64,000 nt of DNA, taken from contig JAJGBQ010000005.1 of NCBI GenBank assembly GCA_022457065.1, forward strand, positions 992,001 through 1,056,000, written 5' to 3'. Positions within the stretch are counted from its first letter, which is position 1. The number at the start of each line of letters is the position of its first letter. The stretch is from Curvularia sp. ZM96 (lineage: Eukaryota; Ascomycota; Dothideomycetes; Pleosporales; Pleosporaceae). Positions 1-11,213 of this stretch are shown piece after piece. A program made the position numbers and the translations under genes. The notes below the pieces were generated by a model. It saw only the letters and a program-made list of their open reading frames with translations. It did no database searches and had not been told where the DNA came from.

Positions 1-653
1 AGTTCGTTTGCGCAAAGGGAGGACAGAAGGCTACGTTACTGATAGGTCGCGGACGTCGCGTCGTCCATTATCGATAGCTGACCCCAGTAGGCCCGCGGCT
101 GAACGTCATCAGGTGCTTGGGTAGCAGCGCATCCGTAATCCGACAAAAGTAATCATTTGTGATCCGCAAAACGCAGACTGGATGTTGCGATAGGATATGC
201 GACACGCCGTCCCGTGCTGTGCTGACACAGCTATTGGTAAGGCAGACGGCTGAGCATATTTGTTCTGTGGCTGCGCCCGCCGGTGAAAAGGGAAACACGC
301 CAAACTAGGCTTGGCGCCCTGTGCAGCATGTATAACGACGTCACGCGAAGTGAATTGAGGATATCTGACTCGATACCTCGAATAGGCAATCTATCACATA
401 CACTTGTAGGGAACGGCAGTTAAACGCCAAAAATGCATTCGCAACAGGAAAAAGCTATATGTATACATGCATCATGGATCCCATCTAACCCGTGACGGAA
501 ATCATTTTTATCCAAACCCGACCCGATACTTCGACTTGGATTTCTGTTCAGAAATTTATTATGATAAAACATCTATTATGCACAAAAAGGTTAGATATGA
601 ATTACACTGAGAGTAGGTCACCAGCTATAGTGAACTTAGAGGCGCTCCACTTA
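1..653. other. Intergenic, no gene seen
   Basis: Only short overlapping open frames without family resemblance occur here. The last 200 bases are AT-rich. It lies downstream of the small secreted protein gene, so part is probably that gene's 3' UTR. Confidence 0.5.
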
Positions 654-848
654 CTATTTAGTATTTTTGCTGCTACCAGGGCAGTGGTCTGAAGCTCTAC
701 ACTGACGGCCTGTGTAGGGTTGACCTCTGGCCGGGCAGGGGCCGTAACAAGCTGCTTTGATCTCGCCTATGTCTCCTGCGACTGCGGGAAGTGGGGCGGC
801 GCCAACACTGCAGATGGCGATAGCGATGAAGAATAGGGTGGACTTCAT
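654..848 (-). CDS. Small secreted cysteine-rich protein
   Basis: A 64-residue single-exon protein of unknown function. I chose the internal Met at 848 rather than the longer frame because it opens directly into a signal peptide: MKST, a hydrophobic core of about 13 residues, then a small-residue stretch ending near AVAG. The mature part, about 40 residues, has four cysteines spaced C-x3-C-x11-C-x5-C and ends in a basic tail (KNTK). A TATA box lies about 125 bp upstream, followed by a pyrimidine-rich leader, which is typical of expressed fungal genes. Small size, secretion and cysteines fit an effector or antimicrobial-type peptide, but I recognise no family. It sits next to tandem repeats and a degraded AT-rich tract, a setting where lineage-specific secreted proteins often occur. 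The function is inference only. Confidence 0.6.
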   Translation of the reverse strand: MKSTLFFIAIAICSVGAAPLPAVAGDIGEIKAACYGPCPARGQPYTGRQCRASDHCPGSSKNTK

Positions 849-972
849 ATTGGGCAATGGTATTAAAGTGATTTTAGGCAAGGCTGAAGAAGTTCTATTA
901 TTATAGGAAGACAGATTTGAAGAAGGAAGATGTGATGATGAGAGAATGTAAAGGATGGCTGGTTTGTATCAA

Positions 973-980
973 CTATATAT
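973..980 (-). promoter_or_regulatory. TATA box of the small secreted protein gene
   Basis: ATATATAG on the minus strand, about 125 bp before the start at 848. Between them lies a C/T-rich leader with repeated CATC/TTC tracts. Confidence 0.5.
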
Positions 981-1027
981 CTGCAGGCAGCGCCTATACA
1001 CTACATATTTGCAGCTAGCATTATATT

Positions 1028-1420
1028 GAAAGGAGGTGAAGGGTGTTGTTATTGCGATCCTCCGAAGTGCTGCCATGTAGGGACTAGAAAGAAGACAGAG
1101 GGTGCCATAGAATGAAGGCGGAGGGTGCCATAGAAGGCAGAGGGTGCTATAGAATGAAGGCGGAGGGTGCCATTGAAAGGAGGCGGAGGATGCAATTGGA
1201 AGGATGTGAAGGGTGTTAGTGTTACAATCCCTGAAGGGCTGACACCTAAGGATTATAAAGGAGGTGGGAGAGTGTTATTGTTACGATCCCTGACCCTCAA
1301 GGACTAGAAAGGAGGTGGGAGAGTGTTATTGGTAAGACTCCTGAAAGCGCTGACAGGCCAAGGACTAGAAAGGAGAGCGGAGGGTGTTGTTACAAGCGCT
1401 GACACCTAAGAACCAGTAAG
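1028..1420. repeat. Degenerate nested tandem repeat
   Basis: Diverged units of roughly 50-60 bp recur, each beginning GAAAGGAGGTG-like followed by GAGTGTTATTG-like and then a GATCCCTGA-like element. Copies start near 1028, 1199, 1257, 1307 and 1368. Nested inside at 1098-1175 are four short copies of GAGGGTGCYAT at 1098, 1121, 1140 and 1163. The units differ by substitutions and small indels, so this is an old minisatellite-like array and not a recent expansion. Confidence 0.65.
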
Positions 1421-1439
1421 CAGTCTGAAAGAACGCAAC

Positions 1440-2110
1440 TACGCCGCAGTCCCTCCAGGACTATGTGATCAGTAGTTCTTGGCACTACTAAGCAACTTGG
1501 CAAAACACAGCATCACTAGGATATAGAAACAGGCATTGAGCCCCTTATGGCTCAGTTTGTTCAACTTCAAGTTACGAGTACAGGTACAACACAGACGTTT
1601 ACTTGCTAGCCCTTTGTTCATTGCACCCTGACGCTTCATCTACGAAAACTAACCACCTAGAGTTTTGACCCTAAGGACTTTCTTACTCACTCAAGATACT
1701 TACTCTTAACAGTTATACGAAGGAGCTCGTTTTTAAGTAAGCGATCAGCTAGCCTTGCACCAGAATTCACAACTACTAGACGATCTTTGAATACTACCTT
1801 ACTATCTATCCTAAATACTAATTAGACGTGCACTTAGGAGTGTTTACACCACACTTAACGGAGATATACTAAATGATTACTTAAAGGACATGAGCCTGAT
1901 AGCTACTTAGAGGAGTTGTTAAAGGGAAGATTGCACTACCTAGGCCCCGTCTAAGGCACCCATACTGGAGGCTAGATGATTGAGTAGCTGCTCTGATAGC
2001 TGCTCAGAAGTCCAACTCCCCAGTATCCTGTATCGAGCACCCGTTCTTGTGGACACCCCAATTCACTCTACTATAACAGTACGCCGTATCGACAAAGCAA
2101 CACCAAGCCC
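1440..2110. other. AT-rich, stop-riddled tract, possible decayed element
   Basis: No gene can be called. On the plus strand, protein-like stretches are interrupted by many TAG/TAA codons and frame shifts, and TpA steps are very frequent. This is the look of an old coding element, perhaps a retrotransposon fragment, that has decayed or undergone repeat-induced point mutation. No terminal repeats or recognisable pol motifs are visible, so its identity is unproven. Confidence 0.25.
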
Positions 2111-2648
2111 ATCATCATATAGAATTCACCTCTTTCAAGTCTGATTTTTGAAATAGATATAAACAGCCAAGGTATTCCGAAAGACCACACTTGACAACGA
2201 ACCCCGTCAAGTCAAACTCCCTGAAAGAATACATGAACAAACTAACGCCTGAATATGCAAGATAATCTCCCAGAGTAAAGTGCCATGTACGTCGCAGCAA
2301 AACGGGCTCCAGCAGAGCAGAAACGCCAACCGAAATAAAAGCTCAATAGTGAAGAGTTGTGAAGACAACACAGCCGATTTCTGTTTCTGTTCCAGGTCCA
2401 CTTCTCCCTACCAGCACCGTCGCCTCGAAAGTCGTCGTTTCGATGAGCAATGGTACGATGTGTTGCTGGTGCGAGAACGGTGTTCCTCGTCGAGAATGGT
2501 CGAAATTACTGTTGATGTTCGGCGTGATTCAGCCCGGAAAGGGCTTGAATTCGTAACTAATCAAGCCTTCTCCTCTTCCTTTAGGTTCACAAACTCAGCT
2601 ACTGTGGCTCCGCAGCAAAAGCTACAATATAGTATTAGGGTCAATTAC

Positions 2649-5600
2649 TCACAAACTAGCGGACAAGGAACGTACTCTCTCGACACTGCCATTATCCGTC
2701 TGATCCACCGCTAACAGGTTGGGGCTGTCTGCACCCCCACCCCGGTCTGTGAAGCCACGCGTTTCGAGCTGCGGTCGCTTCTTCGGGCTCGTTGTCGACG
2801 ATGACGACGGCGCTCCCGTGTTGGCTTGGTCCTTGCTGTTACCTGGAAGCTCCAGGTTTGGGATGTGTGACGGTGCCGTGTACCGTGGCTCACTGGTGTG
2901 GTCGTAAATTGTGCTTCCAACTGTGGCGCAACGGAGGATGGTCTGGATAAGCTGGTTCTGACGAAGGGGCTTGGAGAGGTAGTCCTATCACTGAGTTAGT
3001 ATTGAGAAGCAGCGGAGGGATGACATCAACTCACATCCATCTGGGCTGCAAGACACTTCTCACGGTCGCCAACCATGGCGTGTGCCGTAAGGGCAATGAC
3101 TGGTGTAGATGGGATACCGTTCTCACGTTCCCATTCACGGATCTTAGCCGTAGCCTCGAAACCACCCTGGTTCCATGTTAGTCTAGTCTACAAAACTGTG
3201 CTCGTTCAACCTACCATGACCGGCATTTGCACGTCCATAAGTACGCAGTCGTAGCGCTTCTTCTGGATGTGTTCAAATGCCTCGAGACCGTTGTTGGCTA
3301 CAGTAACCCTGTGGTGATACTTCTCCAAAATCCTGACAGCAAGTTTCTGGTTGACAGCATTGTCTTCAGCCAACAGAATCTGGAATGACTTGGAGTGATC
3401 CGAAACAAGAGGCGCGGCGCGACCGTCCAGTGCTGGGATAAGCGCGTTACCCAGATCAATTGGCAGACAAGGTGTTGTCATGTAGCTCGAAATACCGTTT
3501 TCAAGGGCAGAGCGGAGGCTTATGCACACATGTGGCGTGAGCATGACAAGAGGAATGTACTTGAAGCGTTCAGCGATCCTAAGCTCCCGCGCCGTCTTGT
3601 CATTGTCAACGATTACGCAATCGTAGGGCATGTCAGCTCTCTTTGTAGTCTCAGGCACCTCCTCAACTGAGTTGACGACCATGGGTACGAGGTCGAGCGT
3701 CTTGAGGTGCTCGATGATCTGCTCCGAGAAGCCGGTATTGCCTTGGTCAACAAACAGCACAGTGTGCTGCTTGTACGCGACGAGCTGGGGCTGGATAGCG
3801 GTAATCTCCGGCTTGCCGAGACGGACCCGGCATGTGAAGTAGAACACACTGCCCTTGCCAAAGTCAGACTCGACCCACATCCGACCGCCCATCAAAGTGA
3901 CGAGGCGCTTAGAGATGGACAATCCAAGACCAGTACCGCCGAACTTCCTCGTCGTCGAGCCGTCTGCCTGCTGGAAGGTGTCGAAGATGAGGTTGAGCTT
4001 ATCACCACGAATTCCGATTCCAGTGTCAGAGACGGCAAACTGGAAGACGTAGTGGTCTGGTCCGCAGTCTTGCTCCGCTGCCATGGATATGGCGACCTTG
4101 ACCTCTCCGTGCTCGGTGAACTTGATGGCGTTACCGACGAGGTTGAGAATAATCTGCCTCAACCTGAAAGAATCACCCACAACATAGTCGGGCACCGTGT
4201 AGGAAACGTCGTAAGCCAGGTTCAGCTTGCGCTCGTTGGCCCTCGACGCTAATGACTTGAGTGCGTTGAAGATGGTACCGCGCATAGAGAAGGGAATCTC
4301 TTCCATGACCATGCGGTTTGCCTCAATCTTGGAGATATCCAGTATGTCATCTATGATGGTGAGTAACTGACCAGCAAGATTATGCACGATGGTCAACATC
4401 TCTCGTTGGGCGTGGGTAAGGTCCGTGTCTAGCGTAAGCTGCGTCATACCAATGATACCGTTCATGGGCGTTCGGATCTCGTGCGACATGTTGGCCAGGA
4501 ACTCGGACTTGGTCTTGTTGGCCAACTCGGCGGCTTCCCTGGCAGCGGTATTCCTCTGGATACTCTCTCGCAAACTGGAAACCATCTGGTTGATCTTTCT
4601 CTTCAGCTCGTCCATTTCACCAGACGCTTCCACGGTGATCTGGGTGAACTTGCCCTCCATAGCAGCGTTGGTGATGTCGCCGAAAGCGCGCACTTGGGAC
4701 GTAAGGTTCTGGGCCATGGTGTTGACGTCCGTGGTGATTTCTTTCCAGCGCCCGTCAATGTCTCGTACATCGGCTTGGCCGCCCATCTTGCCGTCCACGC
4801 CCACATCGCGGGCTACACGCTTCACGGCAAGAGACCATTCATCCAGTCTCATAACCATGTCGTTGACGGTGTCCTTGAGCAGTCGGATTTCACCCTCGGC
4901 GTCCACGTGTACTCGTCGGCTCATGTCTCCCTTGGCGATTGCTTGTGTGACCTCGGAGATACTGCGCACTTGTAATGTGAGATTCTGGGCCATGGTGTTG
5001 ACATTGTTGGTCAGGTCCTTCCATTTGCCCTCAACATTGTCGACTTGGGCCTGGCCACCCAGGATTCCATCTGTTCCGACCTCGCGAGCGACCTTGCTGA
5101 CTTCTTGCGCGAATGTGTTCAAACGGTCCACCATGGTATTGATGGTAATCTTCAGCGACAGAATCTCGCCCTGTACTTCAGCCTTGACCTTTCTGCTGAG
5201 ATCTCCTCGCGCCACAGCGGTTGTGACCTCGGCAATCTCTCGCACTTGGGTTGTCAGGTTCATGGCCATACCGTTCACATTCTCCGTGAGGTCTTTCCAG
5301 GTACCCTCAACACCGTGGACAGTGGCCTGGCCACCGAGTCGGCCCTCGGATCCTACTTCTCTTGCTATCTTGGTGACTTCGTGTGCAAACTGCTGAAGTT
5401 GGTCCACCATGCGATTGATTGTGTTCTTGAGTTCGAGAATTTCACCCTTGCACTGAGCTTCGACCTTGCGGGTGAGGTTTCCTTGCGCGACAGCCGTGGT
5501 GACTTGAGCAATGTCTCGCACCTGGGTCGTGAGATTTTGAGCCATGGCGTTGACGTTGACTGTGAGTTCGTTCCACATGCCCTTGACACCAGCAATCTCA

Positions 5601-6931
5601 GCCTGACCACCAAGCTTGCCTTCGGTACCGACGTCCCTAGCCACCTTTGTGACTTCAGTAGCAAACGACTGCAGTTGATCCACCATGGTGTTGATGGTCT
5701 GCTGCAGCTGGAGGATTTCTCCTCGGGCCGGTCGCTCAATTTTGCGGCTCAGATCGCCATGAGCGACAGCAGTCGTAACCACGGCGATCTCTCGCACCTG
5801 TTCGGTGAGATTATTGGCCATCATATTGACTACGCCATATGTCAGTATCGGGCCGATAAGGGAAACACGAATCACGACGTACCACTGTCCGTCAGCTCAG
5901 CCCAAATACCAGCGACTCCGGGCAGATTTGCTTGGCCGCCCAATCTGCCCTCGGTGCCGACCTCACGAGCAAGAAACGTGACCTGACTGGCGAATTCCTG
6001 CAGTTGGTCTACCATGGTATTGATTGTGCGCTTGAAGAGGGTGATTTCAGGGTCCATTTCCTTGGCGTGGATGAGGACCTTTTTGCTCAGATCTCCCATG
6101 GCGACGGCTGTGACAATGGCACCGATTTCCCGCAAGGCCTTTTGGAAAGCCAAGTTGGCTGGAAGGGGGGTTAGCCGTGGTGTTGCCACACGATTACAGG
6201 CGAAGAAGTTGGAGCCTTACCTTGCTGGTGCTTGCCGAGTTCTCGTTTCAGTGCGCCAATGTCCTCGATGCCATGTTCGAATACCATGCTCTGTGTCGTC
6301 AGTTGCTTGTTCACTTCCCGGCTCAGGTTGTCTAGGCAGTGTCAGTGTCAAGTCCTCAGAGGCAAGCGATACATGTGCGTCAATATATCAGAATTTGCAT
6401 GTTCGTACCGATGTGTTCGCGCTGGTTCCTGATCTGGTCGGCCTGTTGGTTCAAGTGTACGCGCAGGTAGTTGAGCTGCTCCTCGGTGAGGGCGGCGGCA
6501 GGCTCCTCCGTGTTGCCATTTGATTCCTTAGCAGCGAGCCAGTTGGAGACCCAGATGGCGCGCTCTTTGTTAGATCCGCGGCGGGCTTGGCCAGGCGGAG
6601 CACTGCTGTTGCGGATGGCACCCGCGGGTGTGTAGAGAACGCCGTCTTCGGGCGCCTCTTGTGCGGGCGTCAGAGGGAACTGGCCCGGCTTTGCAGCGGC
6701 GTGGCTGCACTTTTGCTCGAGAAAGTCTATGCGGGAGCACAGTGCTGCCAGCTCTTGTTCTAGTTGTGTCTTCTCTTCGCTGTCGGGGCCCGGGAGGGCG
6801 ATGGCGTTGGCGGCAGTCTTTGCGCCATTTGCCGAGACTTGTGCGCTGAAGCTGGGGTCTCGCTCGGGATCGTGTTGGCGGGCGAGGTTGCGGATGATGG
6901 CTGCGACGCCCGAATATGTCTCTGCAGCCAT
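2649..6931 (-). CDS. nik1: Group III hybrid histidine kinase (Nik1/Os-1), osmosensor
   Basis: Hybrid sensor kinase at the head of the Ypd1-Ssk1-Hog1 osmostress relay. In this family it is the site of action of dicarboximide and phenylpyrrole fungicides. Six exons: 6931-6409, 6331-6221, 6158-5883, 5829-3215, 3166-3035 and 2984-2649, giving 1330 residues, the usual length. After a coiled N-terminus come six HAMP modules of about 92 residues (about 190-720), repeating TAVAxGDLSxK, GEIxxLK, EVGTEGxLGGQA and VNxMAxNLT. The H-box follows with phosphoacceptor His753 in MSHEIRTP. ATP-binding boxes are DTGIGI and GGTGLGLSIS. A receiver domain carries phosphoacceptor Asp1169 in VLMDVQMP. There are no membrane segments, so it is cytoplasmic. 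The last exon adds a Ser/Pro-rich tail after DYLSKPL. All catalytic boxes look intact. The nucleotide-level HAMP repetition creates long antisense frames that are not genes. Confidence 0.97.
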
Positions 6932-9034
6932 GGTGGTGGCGGCTGGGTGGAGGGGGTGAGACGGGTGAAGGGCGTGCTATGTGCGCATTGGAGGCGGGAG
7001 CAGCGAGCGAGCGAGGGCGTCAGTGGGAGGGTGAAGACGATGGGTGGGCAGATGGGAAGAAGGAAGGGTGGGTAGATGGAAGAATGGTCAGTCAGAGATC
7101 CGGGGCACGGACAGGGCCCGGCTAGAATAGTGTTTGCAGGCGAAAACGGCGAGATGAGATGGGTGGTGTCGAGGAAGGACAAGACAGGGAGGCCCCGCCG
7201 GGAGAAGACGCGGGCGCGGAAAGAGGATAGCGTCGTGTGGACGAGGATGGGAAAAGGAAAAGCTAGGCGGCGGGCACACGCACAAGCCACTGGTCGTCGC
7301 GGTAGAGCGGCAGCAGGGCGGAAGGCAGCGCAGAGCAGAGCAGCAGCGCAGGCAGAGTGAATTGGCGGCTACACGCTGGTACGCTGCCTCACCCAGCGAT
7401 CGGCCTAGGCATTGCCCCGTTGGTCGCCAGCGGAGGGCCTGCTGTCCCCTTTGCGCCTGTCAGTTGCGAGCTAACGAGGCTGCTGGTCCACCCAATCCAT
7501 GGCGCCGCACGAGTGCCACGCTTGCAGGCCCCCGGCCTCTGTTCACGGCCACCTCGGCGGGCAGTACGCGACGTGCGAGTCGGCCGCTGTCACGACGCTG
7601 CTGTCTGTTGCTGCTGCTGCGACGGCGGGCGGCGGAGATGGCACAGAGGGCTCATCAGACGGCGGGCAGGCCCTCCCTGCTGGTGCTGCTGCTGGCTGTG
7701 ACGTCATCCGCGTTTTCCTCGCCCTCGCTCGCCCTGCTTGCCCCCATGGCGGGCGCCATCGTGATCCTGCCAACAACAACAACACCAGCCCAGCCGTCGA
7801 GTCTCCGCCGCCGCCGCTTGCATCGCCTTTCGCGCAAAACAAAGGCGTGACCATGGCCGTGACCGCCTCTGGCACGTCCTTGTCGGCCCATGGCAGCGCA
7901 GCAATACGGCCGAGGCGCCACGCTGCACCCACCGCCCTGTGGCAAATTTACCCCTATCTGCCACTGCCACTGCACTAGCACTGGCACGCTGGCTCGCGGG
8001 CGCCAAATGTCAACGTCCGCTGTGAACTCTGTCGGCATGCGCCACTAATTTAACGGCGCAAGACGAGTCTGCCGGTTTGATCGTCCCCTTTTCGCCGTCT
8101 TGCTGATGCCCGCACCCAATGGCCATTGTTTCACTTTTGCCCATCCTACTCTACCACTCCTGCTCGCATGGCAATCTGCCCCTCTGCCCCGCCCCTGCCA
8201 ACAGAGGCTCGTCCGCCCTGTTCTTCCGCGCCCCTCCCCCTGCTCCATCGTCCCGCGCACATCGTCCTGGTCTGCACATACATGTCGCCCGCTGACAGGC
8301 AGACGGCGACCAGCATGCTCTGCCCAAACTGCCATGTGGACTCGGTGGGGGCACGCTTGGACTCAACAGTACCGCGCTTGGGCAAAAGCCGGTGGTGCTC
8401 AGGGTCTCCCCGGAGCCTATAGTAGCGCTGCCTAAGCGGATTTGGGCTCCTGCTTACCCGCCACATGCCACTTACACGACATATCCATGTCTCGTCCACG
8501 CTTTATCCTCACCGCATGTCACGCCTGTAAACTTTGATATCTGTTGCTACGAGGAACCGGCGAGGATCATGATAGATCGACTCCGCATAGAACCGCCCGC
8601 GTGAGCCCTCGCCTTACATGCCTCCCACCCTCCCTATTGGCCCAGAGCACACATCCCGGCCCACCACAACGCCCTGTATACGATCTGTGTACGGAGATGT
8701 ACGTCCTGCAGTACGGAGTACTGTGCAAAACACACCATGCCCGCAGCGCACTGCGTCTTGCCACCCGGCTCTTCTAGCCCCCGTTAGGTTTCAGCTTCAC
8801 ACAGTCTCGATGTACGTACACAAAAGCAATTGCACGCGCGGCTGGGCCAAAAAGAAAATGCCCCGCGTGCCAACCGTCTGCTATCCCAAAATGCGGGGTC
8901 GCCCACGTCCGCGCCCACGCCAGCATGCGCAACAGCACCCATCACACACGAAACATGGCCATGCCCATCCCAATCACGGAGATACAACCTCGCCATTACA
9001 GTACTACTGTACACGCTGCCTCGTATAAGACCGG
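6932..9034. other. Upstream region of nik1, no gene seen
   Basis: 2.1 kb between the nik1 start and the stop of the next minus-strand gene. The part nearest nik1 (6932-7370) is strongly pyrimidine-rich on the minus strand, as expected for a long fungal 5' leader. 7360-8050 is GC-rich with CTG/GCC triplet runs that open several overlapping frames without domain content. At 8689-8722 and 8811-8820 there are GTACGGAG/TGTACGTACA palindromic motifs. Confidence 0.5.
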
Positions 9035-10737
9035 CTACCTTAGCTTCTTGGCGTGCGCCACCAAGCTCTCAATCACCTGCTCAAACGCATCCTTGTCTCC
9101 CAGTGCGCTCTCCATCCGCTTCTGCCAGTATTCAAACACCTCCTTTGCCCGTTCTTGCAGTGCCTTGAGGTGATCAATGTGCATCCGCAGTTCGTCGTCC
9201 GTCAGCCCCTCGAGTGCCGCATCCGTCGTTGCGCACAGCTGCGTCGTACTGCTAATGTCCAGCTCCGGTGGTGGCGGCGGCCCTTTCCGCTTCCGCTCCG
9301 GTCTTGAACTCGACGAGTCGACCGATGTCGACGACTCGTTCTCGCGCCGAACTCGGCCTAGTGGTCCACCGTTGCGACCGTCGGATGAAGGGCGAGGAGA
9401 GCGCTCGCCCGGAATATGAATCGAAGGCAGAATGAGCTTCTTCTGTTTCGAGGCGGGCAGAATCTCATCCAGGTCTACCGGCACCCCCAGCGAGACCAGG
9501 AACAGGCGCCGTATCCGAGACCGCACCCAGTCTGGTGGCTGCAGTGGCGGCGGTGCGACTAGCTGACTCCAGAGCGAGTGGCTGCGTTCTGACAAGAAAA
9601 TAGACCGTGTCTCCTCTGGGTTGATAGATATGCTGGGTATGTCGTTCTGCACAGGATATATCTCCTCCAGGTAAGGCTGTGTTGCTGTGACAATGTCTTC
9701 AGGTGATGTGAGCCGGTCAAAGTCCAAGACAGGCTGTGCGGGCAGGGGTCAGTCAGGTTGTCACAATAGCAAAGCGGAACAAAAAAACCAACAACATTGT
9801 CAGTGGGCTAGAATTGCTGCAACTTACAGGACCCGGTGAAGGAGCAGGTACAGGAGCTTGTTCTGGGGCCTGGTCAAATGGCGTCTCTGCCTCATGCTCG
9901 CCTTGCTGAAACCCATCGTCAAAGTCTCCAAAGTCGTCGTCACCCTCCTCGCCCTCTTCAAACTCGTCAAAATCACCAAACCCATCGTCGTCGTCTTCGT
10001 CGTCATCACCTTCATCTGCTGCTGCTTCTGCTTCCCCATTGCCCGTGTTCTCTTGGTCGTCTTGTGGGTCAACTGAAACGCTGGCTGCCGGCGCAGATTC
10101 GGCGGAGCCGTCGCTCGGATTTATTGTAGACCTATCCTGTGAGGTTGGTGACCCTTCTTCCATCGTCAATGGTACGCAGGAGGCACCAAGGAAAATGCCC
10201 TACGTACCTGGGTTGCTGCTCTGGGCGACCTCGGGTGCTTTGATCACCTCATCAGGCGCCGCATCGGCGAGACGCTGCTGGTGTGCCTGTGTGCCGGGAA
10301 CATCGCCGTAGCTGGGCTCGTCGGGATCGATCTTCTCCACGACAGTCTTGGGAATGGGCGTTCCTCCTGGAGTAATGGGACGGTCGCTGACGCTCACACG
10401 AGACGCACTGCGGCTGCGCATGCCCTCTGGTACAATCTCGACCTCGTCGGGGACTGCGTCTTGAGTACGCTTGTTGTACGCTTCTGTTCCCGGAACCTCG
10501 CCATGTGCTGGTGTATCGTCGACTCGCTCAACGCGTGTGATGGGAATGGGTGATGTCAAAGTGGATCGCCTAGTCTGGCCTTCGGAGGCATCAGAAAAGT
10601 GCTCGTCACTTGAATCGGCTACAAAGAGTTAGTTATCAGCTGCTCAGGCTGGCAGACGGTTCTAACATACCGAGCTCCTTCGCACCGGGATCCTCCAGCT
10701 CGACGCTCTTGCGGGGTGGTGCTAGCTCGTCCGACAT
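9035..10737 (-). CDS. Acidic FGDF-motif protein, possible AP-1 accessory factor (Laa2-like)
   Basis: About 494 residues in four exons: 10737-10671, 10618-10204, about 10131-9828, and 9733-9035. The N-terminus (SDELAPPRKSVELEDPG) leads into two related segments ending in GDVPGT/GEVPGT followed by DAxPDEV. A very acidic block then carries GFGDFDEFEEG and DFGDFDDGF. The C-terminal domain starts VLDFDRLTSPEDI and ends in a helical region with FEYWQKRMESALGDKDAFE. Repeated FGDF peptides in acidic context resemble ligands of the AP-1 gamma-ear. The arrangement recalls yeast Laa2, which helps Laa1 bind AP-1 at the trans-Golgi. That assignment is inference from motifs. The second intron is uncertain: the in-frame solution (10132-10203) uses a GTAGGG donor, while a stronger GTACGT donor four bases away breaks the frame with the nearby acceptors. 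Confidence 0.75.
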
Positions 10738-11213
10738 GTCGAGAGCAACTGGGCTGGGTTCAATTTACACGTAGATACCGGGGGAATATGGAAGGCGGGC
10801 TGACGTTTGTGTATGGTAGGACTGGGTGCAGAGGAGAAGAGAGAGTACGTCAGCAGAAACCAGAGACTGCGCCTCCTTGCTCCAGACGTCGCCGTGGAGT
10901 CTCAGGCACGCTCGCTTTAGCGGGGCGCGGCGGTCTGGAATCCCGGCCGCTGGCAAGGTGGGAATAACAATTCACCGGAGCTAAGCTCGACCCAAGCATC
11001 TGTTTGTCTAACTTTTGGATGCGACATTGACGCGCGAGAAGGTCGTCAACATCTGCGCGCATCCACTCCAGCTCCTCGATTAGCGGCCTAGCCATTACGT
11101 CCACGGTCGCGACACGCCTAGCTCGATCGCGCGTTCAACATTTCCGGCATCAACACCTCCTTGCACAAAACACAACTACCATCCACCAGCGCCGGCCTTG
11201 TACAACCGCCAAC
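10738..11213. promoter_or_regulatory. Divergent promoter, Laa2-like gene / nsp1
   Basis: 476 bp between two divergently transcribed starts. It also contains a minus-strand open frame (10850-11104) whose first 40 residues look helical. That frame is not accepted as a gene here. Confidence 0.5.

Noticed and set aside
5045..5986. 313-codon open frame antisense to nik1 (also 4389-5396)
   Set aside because: It mirrors the HAMP repeats of the coding strand, has no family signature, and its repeats follow the 276 bp module period. It is a shadow of nik1.
7362..8038. Several overlapping frames of 100-160 codons on both strands
   Set aside because: GC-rich CTG/GCC runs open all frames at once. Products are low-complexity and without domains.
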